Shown here in pieces: positions 52,201-63,176 of a stretch of 64,000 nucleotides of DNA. Position numbers and translations under genes: made by a program. Source of the DNA: Anthopleura xanthogrammica (lineage: Eukaryota > Cnidaria > Anthozoa > Actiniaria > Actiniidae); the NCBI GenBank assembly GCA_964019055.1, contig OZ025213.1:1803269-1867268 (forward strand). The letters run 5' to 3'. The notes under the pieces were generated by a model. The model worked only from the letters and a program-made list of their open reading frames with translations, did not search any database and had not been told where the DNA came from. Numbering within the stretch: position 1 is the stretch's first letter; each line of letters starts with the position of its first letter.

Positions 52201-55200
52201 ATTTTTCGAAAATATGCACAATAGTTAACATTTGAATGTCATTGTCACTACATTTCCTTATTGCAACGGTAATGTGCCAAGGAATACCTCGCTTTCCGAA
52301 CCAGTCTCTCTGGCTCTCCCTGTATTTTCTTGGCAAGTACTTCATGGCCCAATCAGAAACCAAAAGGACGGAGTTCTCATCAATGCTTTCTAAGATTTCA
52401 TGTCTAGCCGAGTCTTGGTTAATAGATCTGAGAAGATGGGCTTTCCAACTTTCTATGTTCTTAACTGATTGGCTGATGATATATTCCATCTCCTCTCTTT
52501 CTTCTACAGAGCACTTCACATCCTTGAGAACTGAACAGATCTCACGTAGAGTACTAGGGAAAATATCACACCTGTCACACTTTGTTGTATGTTCATGATC
52601 ACATGTTTTTTTGTAGTCGGGATCATCTGGATCACTTAGAGCATACACTCTGCAGTGATCTGCAACCGTTGAACTGGTGGACACGTGTACCTGCCATAGA
52701 AAAAAAGTACTGATATTATCGAATCCGCTCTTTATGACGACATTTATATCAGTAAGGTGTCCTATATCTATAGACCCCTTGCAGCACCTCGGAATGCAGC
52801 TCAATTCCTTGGAGGATAAAGCAATAGGTTTCTAAGTTTTATGAGATGGAAATTCTTTTGTTTTGTCCTCCAAATTTAGCTGCTTTGACAATGACCTCCT
52901 TCGATGATTGATCATCCTCCCGTCCATGCCAAGACACCTCTAAACAGCCATGCATATAAAACGCCGTTAGAGGTTTAGCTACCATTTGTTGGCTAAGCAA
53001 TGATCGGCGATACAAGGCTGTTTCATGAACAAACTGTATTTATTGTAATTTATGACCTTACCTTATAATCACCCTTCAAATAGCGTTTTGCCTTTTTCAG
53101 CTTCTCAGTGATTTCTTTTGCCCACTTGAGCCCTCTGCCATATTCATCTCCAAGGTTCTCTACTAAATTCTCAAGGTCGTCGAAGGCTGTGGCTCCATTT
53201 GCTGATAAATAATCCAAGCCCTGAAGAGATTTCCTCACCGACGCGGAACAAACGCTAAGAATTCTGCACAATGTGCTTCTACTAGCTGGTTCGAAACCAG
53301 TGTCTTTACAGTATCCTTGGTACTGACGAACTATTTGCTCTGGGATTAAAGTGCGTACAACGTTCGGGATTCTTATTTGCTCGCGTGAAGATAGTTTGAG
53401 GATTTTTTCACCAAAAGGCAAGTCTTGAACGATATGCGTGCTGGTGATGAACGTGAGGAAGTGGTCTAATTTCCCGGGGTGGACATACATGCGGGTATTT
53501 CTTTCTGTCGGCAATACAGAGCCTCTTCCATGCAGTAATGTGTGATGACGCGCTATGTTAAAGCGGTACCTCGTGAGGTCAGGTATCCACTCTTTCAATT
53601 CCTTGAAGCTCACTTTGTCTGCTATGATGGATAGAATTTGTCTTCTTGTACTCCAATGACTGCTATTATGATAACACTCACAGAGAGCATCAACTAAAGA
53701 GTAATCAGTGGTACTATTGCGCTTGTCTTTAACCAAACAATCGAGTAGCGTATTGGACTCTCCAGGTACAATTTCCTCTAGACAGGTGTGAACTACTTCT
53801 CGTCCCTTACGAACATAATAGCGCTTTGTGCGTTCCGACGCCTCCTCCCATGGGACTGTAAGTGTGTGACGGACCGGACTAATGTCTCTTGACGCTAGAT
53901 ATGCGTTTAATTTTTCCACAGGTGCAGGATCTATAACAAAGGACTCGTCATCTACTTCAAAGGATGTCCACAAGGTCTTTGATTTTTCACTATATGGTGT
54001 ATCTAATTCTCCTGTTGTCAAAAGTGACTCATCTGGGTTTGGTTTGAACGTTACTTCTTCATCCATTTCTCGTCCGTCTTCATTCTCTGCCTTAATTAAA
54101 GTCGGGAAACAATAATGATAATGAAAATAACGTTTTCCGAACCTTTTTCACAGAAGGATATCAAACGTGCCCATTTTTGCTGACCACGCCCTTTCGCTCT
54201 ATAGCGACATTTCGTGTCGTTTGATTTATTTTATTTTATTCAAATGTATTGTTTGAAACGGTTCAAAGAAAGGAAATTTGAAATGGCTTTGAAAAGCTAT
54301 TCATGCAAAATGAGCACCGATTCTTTAAATGTTTACATTTAATTTTTATCGATTTCTTAACAGGGACGGCGCAGACGGGGGGCTAGGGGGCGGGGCTGCC
54401 CCCCCCCCAGCTTTTTCAAAAAGTTGTAAGCCCCCCCCCCCCCCAGATAAAAAAACCCTGCGCCGCCCCTGCCGTATAATTTTTTCCAGGATTCCTGTGA
54501 TGCTGTTAAGACATGTGCACTTAGTGATCAATCATTTGTATTTTTTATAACAGACATACTACAATAGTATTCGAAAAGTGAAAGAATACCAGTCTTCCTG
54601 AAAGGTGCTTATCAATTTAACACAGGGTACCCAGAGATCTATAGATTTATTCAAATACTTTTAAAGGAAGAAATATTTACCAGGCTGAGAGTTTCCATTT
54701 TTGCTGTGAGATCGCTTTTGGAGTCTTGCAGACGTAGCAAAGTTTGTTTATCCATCTGGTCCATATCATGGAGTTTTTTCCTGCAATTAATGCAGATACC
54801 TAACATTCCAAGAATGGAAAAAAAGGTACTTAGAAAAACCGCTTGATTGTGAAAAATTGAATTCATGATAAATGAAACAAATAATTTATCTATAATACCT
54901 GATCCGACTGGAACAAAAGTTCCTGTTTTCTTCAATATGATTTGAGATTGATCTTTACTAACTCCTCTTTCGCATTTCGGCCATTTGGCTCTCGACTTGC
55001 CGTGGTTTGATAAGGAAACAGGAACTCGACATCTTGTATTTGATCCTCTCATCCATCCCAATCCAAGATTGTATCTATGATACGCGCATATTGTCAAGGT
55101 TTGGATGTCCTTTGGGTGAGCAAATATCGCTGCACGACAAAGAATCAAGTCAACTTCATTAACAGGCTCGCTGAAAGCAAACAGAGACTTGTGCGTTCCG

Positions 55201-58200
55201 ATTTCTTTGTCGCAGGAAAGTAAAGGAACTATAATTCTCTCTCCGCTCTCCTGGCATCTCTTCTTCTCTTTATCTGTCCGTTTACATCCACAAAGACCAC
55301 CGACAATTGCTTGAAAAGAGCAGTTGACTTCCATTCAGTGCTAAAATCGACTAAATAACAATAAACTACATGCTTTCTTGACGCATATTAACAGTCTGTT
55401 TTGGATTTAATACTTCTAATTATAAGTTGTCGATTTCACTGTCAGATTGTTTATTGTTTTTTTTTGTTATTACCAACAGATGTGCCAAAAACCAATGAGA
55501 ATGGCCAATGTGTTTCTATCAATAAACAAATATACGTATTGAGGATTTAAAAACAACGAAAAAAATATTTTTTTATATATACAAGACCACAAAAGTTTAA
55601 GAAAAACGGAGTTGAATATAGTTGAACAAGATGTAAACAAAGCCGATACTGAAGGCTCCGACACACGGTGCAACCTTGCGTGTACCATCACACTATAAAA
55701 TTTGAATGCTTGTTTTATTTTGTTTAAGTCATTGCTAATATCCTCGTAAATTAATCGGAAAAATCGAGATTTTCCCTGTTTTGGCTGCTGAAATAGTATT
55801 GTATTCATAATCGGTTGCAAGGAATGTTGCACCGTGTATCTGAGCCTTTTAAAAATATCGGCTTCAGTTTATTTGCAAAGAAAAAACAACTTGAAAATTG
55901 TAAGACATCTAAAGGTTATATTATTTTCTTAAGCCAATAAAACTATTCAACTTTACTTCCCAAGTTCGTTTGACAGTTTACTATAAATGTTAAGGAAAGA
56001 AAGCAAAATTATTCATAAAACCAAATTCTTTTGATTTTGCCGACTATGCAAATTTGGTAAAAAATCTTCAAATTCAAGTCGCTCGTATTCCGTTTAAACA
56101 AAAATACCCAAAAACATTTCTATACCAGCATCAAGAACAGCATTTCATCTTCTAAAATCCAGAATTTTGTTGCTTTTTTTTGCGTAGTTTTGGGTGAAAT
56201 GATTTTTTGAAGTTACAATACTTTTCATAAGGCCATTGAGGAGGTCAGACGAAATATTTTATTTTATTGAATAAATTCCGTTAAAAACCTTCAAACTTGG
56301 CTGGAAGATACTTTAGGTAATATTTGAAGAATATACAGAGTTTCACGGTTTTATTTTGTGTTGCAAACCAACGCGAAGCCTTGAAAATTAGGCAATATTT
56401 TACCGCCAAAATAGGGGCGTTGAAGTGAAAAATCGTTTTTTCCGATTTTCTCGAAAAATATAAAGAATTTAAACAAACAAATTACACCACGATACATAGG
56501 ACCTATAGCTCTACCAAACATGTAAATATGAGCGAAATCTAAAATTTGACCGTTGCCACGAAATGTTCGATTTTTCGTGACATCCACTCTTAAAGGGTTG
56601 GGAAAAAAACTTACAAAGCAGTGTGAAAACGTGGTAGGACGCTCAAATAGCTTCTGTTATATGATTGGATGGGGTACATTTTGATCCTTTTTTGGATTGG
56701 TTCATCGTAGAAGCCATTTCAGAGTCAAGACACTTGGGTCAGGGGAAATCTGTTTTACTTCCCATGACTTAAAAACTTATAAATTGAAATTGAAGTAACA
56801 GCAGATTTTTTGGACCATAACTGCAGTTACGTGGACTGAATTATTCACTTGGAAAAGTAAGTATTCTTACCCTGAACCATGTCCTGCGATTCAAAATGCA
56901 CAGATTAGCATCGTTTTTTGCTTTTGCAATCAAGTTTTTGTTCAAGAAAGCCATACTTCTGTTGCTCAGGATAGCAGCACGCATATCAGGGTCTCCCTCT
57001 GGGGCATAGTTCAAAGCTAAGGTGTAACATTCTGTCATGAGCTCGTATTTCCTTCCGCCAAGCAAATCGTTTCCACGTTTCTTCCACTTCTCGGCAATTA
57101 CCTTCAAGGTGAAAGAAAAATTGTCGTAATATTCTCAACACAACAGTCCAAAAAATTAGCTCAAAACAAGCAATTATATCAAGACGGCATAATTTCCTTA
57201 AAAACCAAGAGAAAATTTTCTGAACTGATTTATAAACTCGATCATTGTACCTTTGATTCCAAAGGCCTCAGATTGTACAATTTATTTGCATGTTCAATGG
57301 ATTTTCGATACTCGTGGGTTATGTAGCAGGCTTCTGACAGTGCATCATAGGTTTCTGTTTGGTCTTGGGTGGATAGATAACACTTGGTAGCAGTGGTTAG
57401 GAAACGTATAGCTTGTCCATATCCTTCTGAACGGAGTGCTTCTAAGCCTTTGTCTTTCCAGTATTTGCCTTGAGTCTGTTTAAACACAACAATACATTAC
57501 TAGCTATCGTTACCCGTAGTTTTCTTGGTTTCTAGAACGCCAGATTTTCACAATTTAGTTTATTTGGGTAAGAAGTACTTCCTTAAGCTTTTCTCTTGTC
57601 TGTGAGAGAATTAAATTGAATTAGGAAATCCAAAGGAAATTTGGAGAAAAACCCTTCAATCAAGGAAGAGACTTTAATCAAGAGCGAGAAACAACAAACT
57701 CTACTTTTGATGTTATTTTTGATGTTCTCGCTAATCACCACCTCAAGTACAGCAGTGGCGCAGCTCAACGGGGTTGAACTGAAAGCATGTGAAGGCGCCT
57801 CTGGCAGCCGCTATACAGTCGATGTATGTCCCCGGAGCACAGCTCCAACCAGTTTGAATTAGTTAGGGTCGGTTTGGAAGGAGGGAGGGAAAACCGGAGA
57901 AACCCTCGGAGTCAGAAAGAGAACCAACCAACTCAGCTCACATAGGGGGACTGGGGAACGAATCCTGTACCTCAGAGGTGAGAGGCGAGCGTTTTACCAC
58001 CCCGCCATCCTGACTCCCCTCTAGTCGCATGTGATGCCGAGACCATACAGGAATCAAACCCTAGACCCCATGCAGAGGTAAGAGGCGAGTGCACTATCAC
58101 TTTACTACCACTGATTCCCTATCTACATTAAAATACTAGTTACCTTGTCGTATTTTGACAACACTTCTTGCAGTTCACTATTTCTTCGCCTAGCAGCAAT

Positions 58201-61200
58201 TTGAAGAGGCGATTCATCGCATTCCTGGGATCCCAGTACTGGTGCACCACGTTTGAGAAGCTCCCCGATAAAACTGGCCAGGAAGTGCACATTGTTGCTT
58301 ATACCCCAATCAACAATCAGTTCCAGCGGGACTTGTGATACGTCACAGTCAAGACCAGTTGCCAAACCACCTTCACCAAACCGGTGGTGTGGGGTTCCTG
58401 CGCCTCCCATAAACAGGAGATAAAGTTTTTTCCACTCTTTCTCGTCAGTAACACGCTTGATCAATTCTTGGACTAGCACTTTTGGCATATTCAATGATTC
58501 CCTGGAGATGCCGTCTGAAAAAAAGAGGAAATTCCATAGAAGCAGTTTGTGAGAGAAGAACATAGAAGAGGACACGACAGAACTAGGGAGGGGAGGGGAG
58601 AGAGGGATCCATATCGTATAACAAGGCATGCAAAGGGTCCGCCTCGAGCATGCGTACCTTCAAGTTTTTCACCCACTGACAAGATCTGAAGCGCAATGTC
58701 TTTTGTTTCCGAAGTGTCAGCAACTTTAAAAGCTCTGCAAAAATATGCGAGTGCCTCTTGGTGTCTTCCGAGACCAAGTAGACTGGACCCCAAGCGATAT
58801 TGACCCTGTAGAATATAATACAGAGTATATGAGCATGGCTGGTTACCCAAACGATATTGACCGATTAGGACGTAATACTGAGCATGAGCATGGCTGGGCA
58901 CCCAAACGATATTCACCCATTAGGACGTAATACAGAGTATGAGCATGTCTGGGTACCCAAATGATATTGACCCATTAGAACGTAATACTGAGTATGAGCA
59001 TGTCTGGGTACCCAATTGATATTGACCCATTAGAACGTAATACTGAGTATGAGCATGGCTGGGTACCCAAACGGTATTGACCCAGTAGAATTACCTGTTA
59101 ATGTGTAATAGTCAAATATAAAAGAAAAAAATTCAAAAGAAAACAATGGAATTAATAATTAATAATAAGGGGCTCATACGCGAGGCTAGCTCCACATGAA
59201 TTATCACTACATTCAATATTCATAACACACAACTCTCGGCAATCCACATGTTGATTTTTCACGAGGGAGCAATCGAACTGGTCTGCTTTGCAGCCGTTCT
59301 TAGTGTCGGTCTCACTAGTGGGGAGGGATTTCGAGACCGACACTAAGAACGGCTGCAAAGGAGACTACAATCGAACCCGCGACCCCAGGGTTGAACTGCA
59401 CAGCAGCCACCCACAAAGGATCCTCAACTTCAAGCGGAAATACATACCTTTGACCAACTTGGGTTAATTCTAACACATTCTTTGGCATCTGCTAGAGCTT
59501 CTTGGTACATTCTCGTTTTATTGTAAGCAATACTTCGATTAGACAAAAGCATGGAACGAAGTTCGAGAAAGTTCTCTTCCGGTGAAGTGAATTTAATGGC
59601 TAGCGAGTAATATTCTATGAGAAGAGGGAAATTTTTTTCTTTAAAAAGCGTCTTTCCTCTTTCTTTCCACCTTTCTGCTTCGTCCTGAAAAAAAGGAATA
59701 TTTTGTTGGAAATCTTTCGAATTGAAATTGAATTGAATAAAATGGTTCATTAGGACAATGATGTAAACGCGGTGATTGGATGACGAGTCAGTTTCAAGGC
59801 TTTTTATCATAATTGGATCAAATCGAAAGCCATTTGAGTAGCCTGCATTGATGGCGTTCCTGGTTGGTTCTGTTCGGGAATGCAGGCCCGTAGCAGGGGG
59901 ATGGGCCTGGGGCTTCTCTCTGATCTGCCTCAATCTTCCCTGTCCCCTACCAGGAACGCCTGCAATGCAGGATTCCGTTTAAGAGCCGTTACTTTCCTCC
60001 CGAAACCAAGTGAAAATTTAGCGTATAACGTAAGTTATACGCTAGACAGCAAGTTTTCCACGCAATTCATTTTCTTATTTATTTGCTGCGTATCTAAATA
60101 GCGCTGCAGTTGCATTGACAGGGGATTCAAAATATTTCATGAAAGTCGTCATATATGCGGAAAAAAAGGGATGGGGGCAGCAAGTCAATTACCCGCCTTC
60201 GAATACAATTGGCTGTCCAAACAAATCATTGTAAGACAAGTTTCAGAAGGGGAGTTAAATTTGACTTTTTAAGAATTGCTGTGAAAATAAAAAAAATCGA
60301 TCCATTTTCTCGCAACGATTGCGAAACTCCTAAAAAAGTTTGCGAGACAAGTTCTACTATTTTGGCTTACAGCAGTCAATTCTTCGCCCACACCTTCCTC
60401 GTAGCAAATGAAAATTGCGAGATAAGTAGAAAGGAACATCGCTGAATATAACCTCGTATTACTCGCTCAATTCTCATCACTTTTTATACTTACTTTAGAA
60501 GGAACGTTTTTAGTCCGAAATGAATGTTCTCCGGCATTTAGAGCAAGCTGGTATTCTTTCAAGTTAAAGTGAACCGTAGCAAGATGGCTGAGGACCGAGC
60601 GTCGAGTCTCAGAATGCATACCATCTTCTGGTGTCACTATTAGTGCTCTTTGTAAAAGTTGCCTCGATTTTTGGTAATTTCTCATCTTGAATTCACGAAT
60701 CCCATTCGACTTCCATTCGTTGCTGGTTTTCTGAATGGCGAACACAAACACACAGTTATTTTCATTGACAGATAGATAATTCACGGTTCATTAGATTTAA
60801 TATCATGGTAAATTTTTCTCCCTCTGCCAAACCCAATTGCTTACTATCAATCACGTGACTTTTCTGGATTTGACTGGGGGGCAACCAATGGTTGACTGGG
60901 GGGCAACTAGCGATTCTTAAATCAAATCATGTCAAAATAACTTCTCAAAGTATTTTATCTGACTATTTGTACAACATGAAACCAGAAAACAAGATAAACA
61001 TACAACCTCCAAGCCAGTGAAAACGGAGATACTACCGGAAGTGACGTCTATTGATAGTAAGCAATACGTTAATTATAAATTAGTTCGATTGCATGATGAC
61101 GAGGGAAACTGGTAGTGGTAGTCAATGACGTCATAATGCAAATGTCACTCGATCTTCGAAGTACTGTGCCCTGACTTCCATCAGCCCAGAAGTTATAAAC

Positions 61201-62250
61201 TATTTTTAGGGTTTGATTTAATATTGATAGTTAACATACATTTTACATATAAAAATTTGGATTAAAAAGCTTTAATTAAAAGCCTGCCAAATATAGAAAT
61301 CATAAACTTGGTTAAGCCTTGATTTTAAATATATAATTTTTTCGATGAGATCTATTTTTTGTTATGTTTTAGATAATACGATATATCGAAAGAGTACTGG
61401 TCAGGGGAGACAATGGCTAGGACAGGGGGGTGTCGTCACGATACCTCCAAAATATTCATGTCAATTCGCTTTCCTTGACTGATCAACGCCAATCCTTTCC
61501 GTTCGTCAAAGGACCATGTTGCTATACCTTCCATCACAAGGCACCTTGCTTCCTCTGTTGGAGTTTTACAGTACATTTTACACAAGTTAAAGAAGGCTGC
61601 AGCCAGAGAAATTCCACTGTCCAGTAAGTACTCAGCTCTACCCATCCACTTCTTATACTCCTCCTACAAGAGAGGTGGTTTTAAATCGTTTTAAAAGACT
61701 TAATTGATGTATCGATAATGACAGCCAGTAAAAAAGGGTAATATGCATCCTTACTGGTCATGTGATCTTATTAATGGTCACGTGAACTATTCACGTGATC
61801 TTATTTCTAATGGTCACGAGAACTGATTCATTTTCTGATTCATGAGATCTCACTACTCATGTGACTGCTGACGTGATCTTACTACTGGTCACGTGATCTG
61901 TACACGTGATCACATCATCATCAATATTATTATACAGGATTCCTAACACGTAGGTTCACCTCTGGTTTTCTGTTCAAAGGGCAAAACGTTCTACTCACCA
62001 TAGTCTCAAAGAGACTAATCACTGGCAAACCAACCGTAAATGCATTACGCATGTCTTGTAGACACAGTTCATATTTTCTCAACTGCCATAAACATTCAGC
62101 ATGGATTTGAAGAAATGGACCGGTCCAGTGAGGCCTGGCTCCAGATATTTGGAGACCAATATTGATGTTGTACAGGGCGTCCTCATAATGACTATGGTGT
62201 ATTGCTATAGTTGCAGTTCTCATGAGCTCTTCCAACCTAGCATCCAATGA
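37260..62250 (-). CDS. TRANK1-like: TRANK1-like gene B (TPR/ankyrin repeats, SF1 helicase, long C-terminal region)
   Basis: Exons, 5' to 3': 62250-61999, 61663-61445, 60730-60494, 59684-59448, 58805-58658, 58514-58144, 57475-57251, 57101-56871, 48879-48732, 48264-48133, 47778-47504, 47232-46999, 46429-46199, 46029-45879, 45319-44894, 44811-41636, 41536-40892, 40751-37976, 37729-37260. Phases close to 3527 residues. The true start may lie upstream; an in-frame ATG is at 62223. Residues 1 to about 1196 are three successive TPR-plus-ankyrin modules. The helicase core spans about 1350-2330: GRSGTGKTTC (about 1700), VDETQDF (about 2061), GDTAQS, HNYRSH, EAKGLEFDD, YTAITRAR (about 2313). About 2470-3380 is a helical region with a late CTICGVDF cysteine pair, then an acidic, Lys-rich tail ending RKNRKKRR. 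The architecture matches the TRANK1 family and is longer than gene A. An intron holds the 7.7-kb TTAA element. Confidence 0.82.
46490..46990. repeat. (GAAG/CAAG)n low-complexity repeat
   Basis: About 500 bases of purine-rich GGAAGGAAG and GCAAGCAAG units in a gene B intron, immediately before the donor of the exon that ends at 46999. Open frames across it on both strands are repeat artefacts. Confidence 0.9.
48275..48560. repeat. (ATG)n-rich minisatellite
   Basis: Degenerate TGATGATGATACATGATGAT units in a gene B intron next to the exon starting at 48264. The His/Ile-rich open frames on the minus strand come from this repeat. Confidence 0.9.
48904..49629. repeat. Left terminal inverted repeat of the TTAA element
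   Basis: Inverted copy of 55870-56589. It contains an open frame at 48906-49151 that is mirrored in the right repeat; both come from the shared sequence. Confidence 0.85.
49929..50100. mobile_element. MITE-like insertion with a G tract
   Basis: Begins ACAGGCCCGTACCCAGGC and ends CCCCCTAGGTACAGAC, with a run of about 18 G near 50044. It lies inside the TTAA element, between the left repeat and the gene. Confidence 0.45.
50689..55334 (-). CDS. Gene of the TTAA element: Cys/His-rich, C2H2-containing transposase candidate
   Basis: Proposed exons are 55334-54899, 54799-54681, 54084-53062 and 52690-50689, phases consistent. The N-terminal ~160 residues are Cys/His-rich (CAYHRYNLGLGW, SNHGKSRAKWPKC, GSGICINCRKK) and probably bind zinc. 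The third exon (EEVTFKPNPDESLL...) is of unknown fold. The fourth exon has conserved-looking acidic blocks (VLLVSDWAMKYLP, MKQDNAGCYHSA, DFSDPQGGKGSCDR) that could supply an RNase H-like catalytic triad (inference). It then has a C-X4-C-X12-H-X5-H zinc finger (CPEEGC...HLECQRH), a basic block (KKRFTVTQRKYLIDVF), SGFFSRQAKKK and an acidic stretch. A one-base frame shift near 51,590-51,710 separates the acidic blocks from the zinc finger, so this copy may be inactive. Proteins of this layout occur in cnidarian gene sets as uncharacterised (recollection). Confidence 0.65.
54361..54471. mobile_element. Small MITE inside an intron of the element gene
   Basis: The ends are CAGGGACGGCGCAG and CTGCGCCGCCCCTG, inverse of each other, with C-rich runs between. 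It is nested in the intron between the second and third exons. Confidence 0.7.
55870..56589. repeat. Right terminal inverted repeat of the TTAA element
   Basis: Inverted copy of 48904-49629. The boundary was placed where similarity ends, at TTTGCAAAGAAAAAACAACTTG on this side; the last few bases are approximate. Confidence 0.85.
57935..58125 (-). repeat. Pair of tRNA-like SINE segments
   Basis: On the minus strand, GTCAGGATGGCGGGGTGGTA resembles an A box and AGGATTCGTTCCCC a B box. A second, similar segment (GGTTTGATTCCTG) lies beside it. In a gene B intron. Confidence 0.45.
58796..59090. repeat. 55-bp minisatellite spanning a gene B splice acceptor
   Basis: About five copies of a 55-bp unit containing GAGCATGGCTGGGTACCCAA and ATATTGACCCATTAGAACG. 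The first unit overlaps the start of the exon at 58805-58658, so the unit carries a copy of the exon start (GGTCAATAT on the minus strand). Confidence 0.8.
59287..59359. repeat. Perfect 27-bp inverted repeat
   Basis: Arms 59287-59313 and 59333-59359 are exact inverses (TTTGCAGCCGTTCTTAGTGT...) around a 19-base loop. It lies in a gene B intron. The following AATCGAACCCGCGACC is B-box-like on the minus strand. Confidence 0.9.
61756..61912. promoter_or_regulatory. Cluster of CACGTG E-boxes
   Basis: Four exact CACGTG sites (61779, 61792, 61890, 61903) plus several one-base variants (CATGTG, CACGAG) spaced about 13-25 bases apart, each in a (G)TCACGTGATC context. In an upstream intron of gene B. 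It could be a degenerate minisatellite or a binding platform for bHLH-Zip factors. Confidence 0.4.
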
Positions 62251-62279
62251 CTGTATGGAAACAACAAATAAGTAGAAAG

Positions 62280-62400
62280 AAAAAAATATAAGTAATGACA
62301 GACAAACAGACGCTGGGATGGACAGGGAGACAGACGGAGGGACGGACAGAAAGACAGACAGACAAACAGACGGACGGACGGACGGACGGAGTATCAGACA
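62280..62400. repeat. (ACAG/GGAC)n tract
   Basis: Degenerate ACAGACAGAC and GGACGGACGG tetranucleotide repeats just upstream of the first proposed exon of gene B. Confidence 0.85.
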
Positions 62401-62549
62401 AAACAACGCGAACAGATACCCATCTAACTTACTAGACAGATAGTCGAAAATTTGTAATCTTCACCTAACTGAACAAAGTAAGCACCTTTTTATAATCAAA
62501 AACACTCGAAACAAGTGAGTGAATTTTCTGACTTTCGTCCCAATTTCCT

Positions 62550-62757
62550 AGTCGTTTGCAAAGCGTCCACACCAGACATCAAAATATGTTTTATAAAGTG
62601 GAGCCTAAAACTTGTATGTTTGGTGGCTAAGGGTCAACGTTTGACGGTCTCGTTTAAAATCTACAAATGTTAACTTTTTAGCAACAAAACATAAAAGTTT
62701 CAGGCTCCACTTAGGACATGTTTTGATGCCTGTGTTCACGCTTAGATGCAAACGACT
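62550..62757. mobile_element. MITE with ~60-bp inverted ends
   Basis: AGTCGTTTGCA at 62550 and TGCAAACGACT at 62757 are inverse. Similarity runs inward through GACATCAAAATATGT and AAGTGGAGCCTAAAACTT on the left and their counterparts on the right. No coding capacity. Confidence 0.8.
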
Positions 62758-63015
62758 GTAATGGGCAGTTTTTTTTTTTTTGCTTTAACAATATCTAAAG
62801 ACCCCGGCTGTTGCGTGAGCCCTGGAAACGTAGGAATCAAGAGTCCTCATAAATAGTGTAAAACACGAATTGTGCTTGGGACGCGTTAGAACCAGTCTGG
62901 TTTAGGCGCTATCCCGTCGTTTTCATACTGGGCTTCCTGTAGGCTTGAGGCTACGCAGGGATATTTGGGAATATCGTAATTCTTTCTTTGAATATTCCAT
63001 TTAGCGTAGTATAGC

Positions 63016-63176
63016 TTTACTGTGATTCCCAATATTCTGCGAACTCGGTAGTTGCTAGTTGCCCGTTGGAATAAAAGCTACCGACTGATTAGTTTTGATT
63101 GACGGCAGCGAAAAACCAATTTCACAACAAGCCGTTGGAATATCTGAGTTCGCAGAATATTGAAAATCGCAGTAAA
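63016..63176. mobile_element. MITE with 31-bp inverted ends
   Basis: Arms 63016-63046 and 63146-63176 share AATATTCTGCGAACTC with three mismatches in 31 bases. About 100 bases lie between, with no open frame. Confidence 0.8.

Larger units (their letters stand above)
48900..56593. mobile_element. TTAA-flanked DNA transposon with ~0.7-kb terminal inverted repeats
   Basis: The sequence reads TTAA, GAGTGGATGTCA..., then ...TGACATCCACTC, TTAA, so the element proper is 48904-56589 (7,686 bases). The inverted repeats extend to about 49629 on the left and 55870 on the right. They are nearly identical: a nine-base indel near the ends (AACAAAATCGAAATTTCG against AACATTTCG) and a few substitutions. The element sits in an intron of TRANK1-like gene B and carries one multi-exon minus-strand gene. 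TTAA target sites are typical of the piggyBac and Kolobok superfamilies; I cannot see either signature, so the family is left open. Confidence 0.85.

Noticed and set aside
54346..54550. Pro-rich and Gly-rich open frames
   Set aside because: They span the C-rich MITE inside an intron of the element gene.
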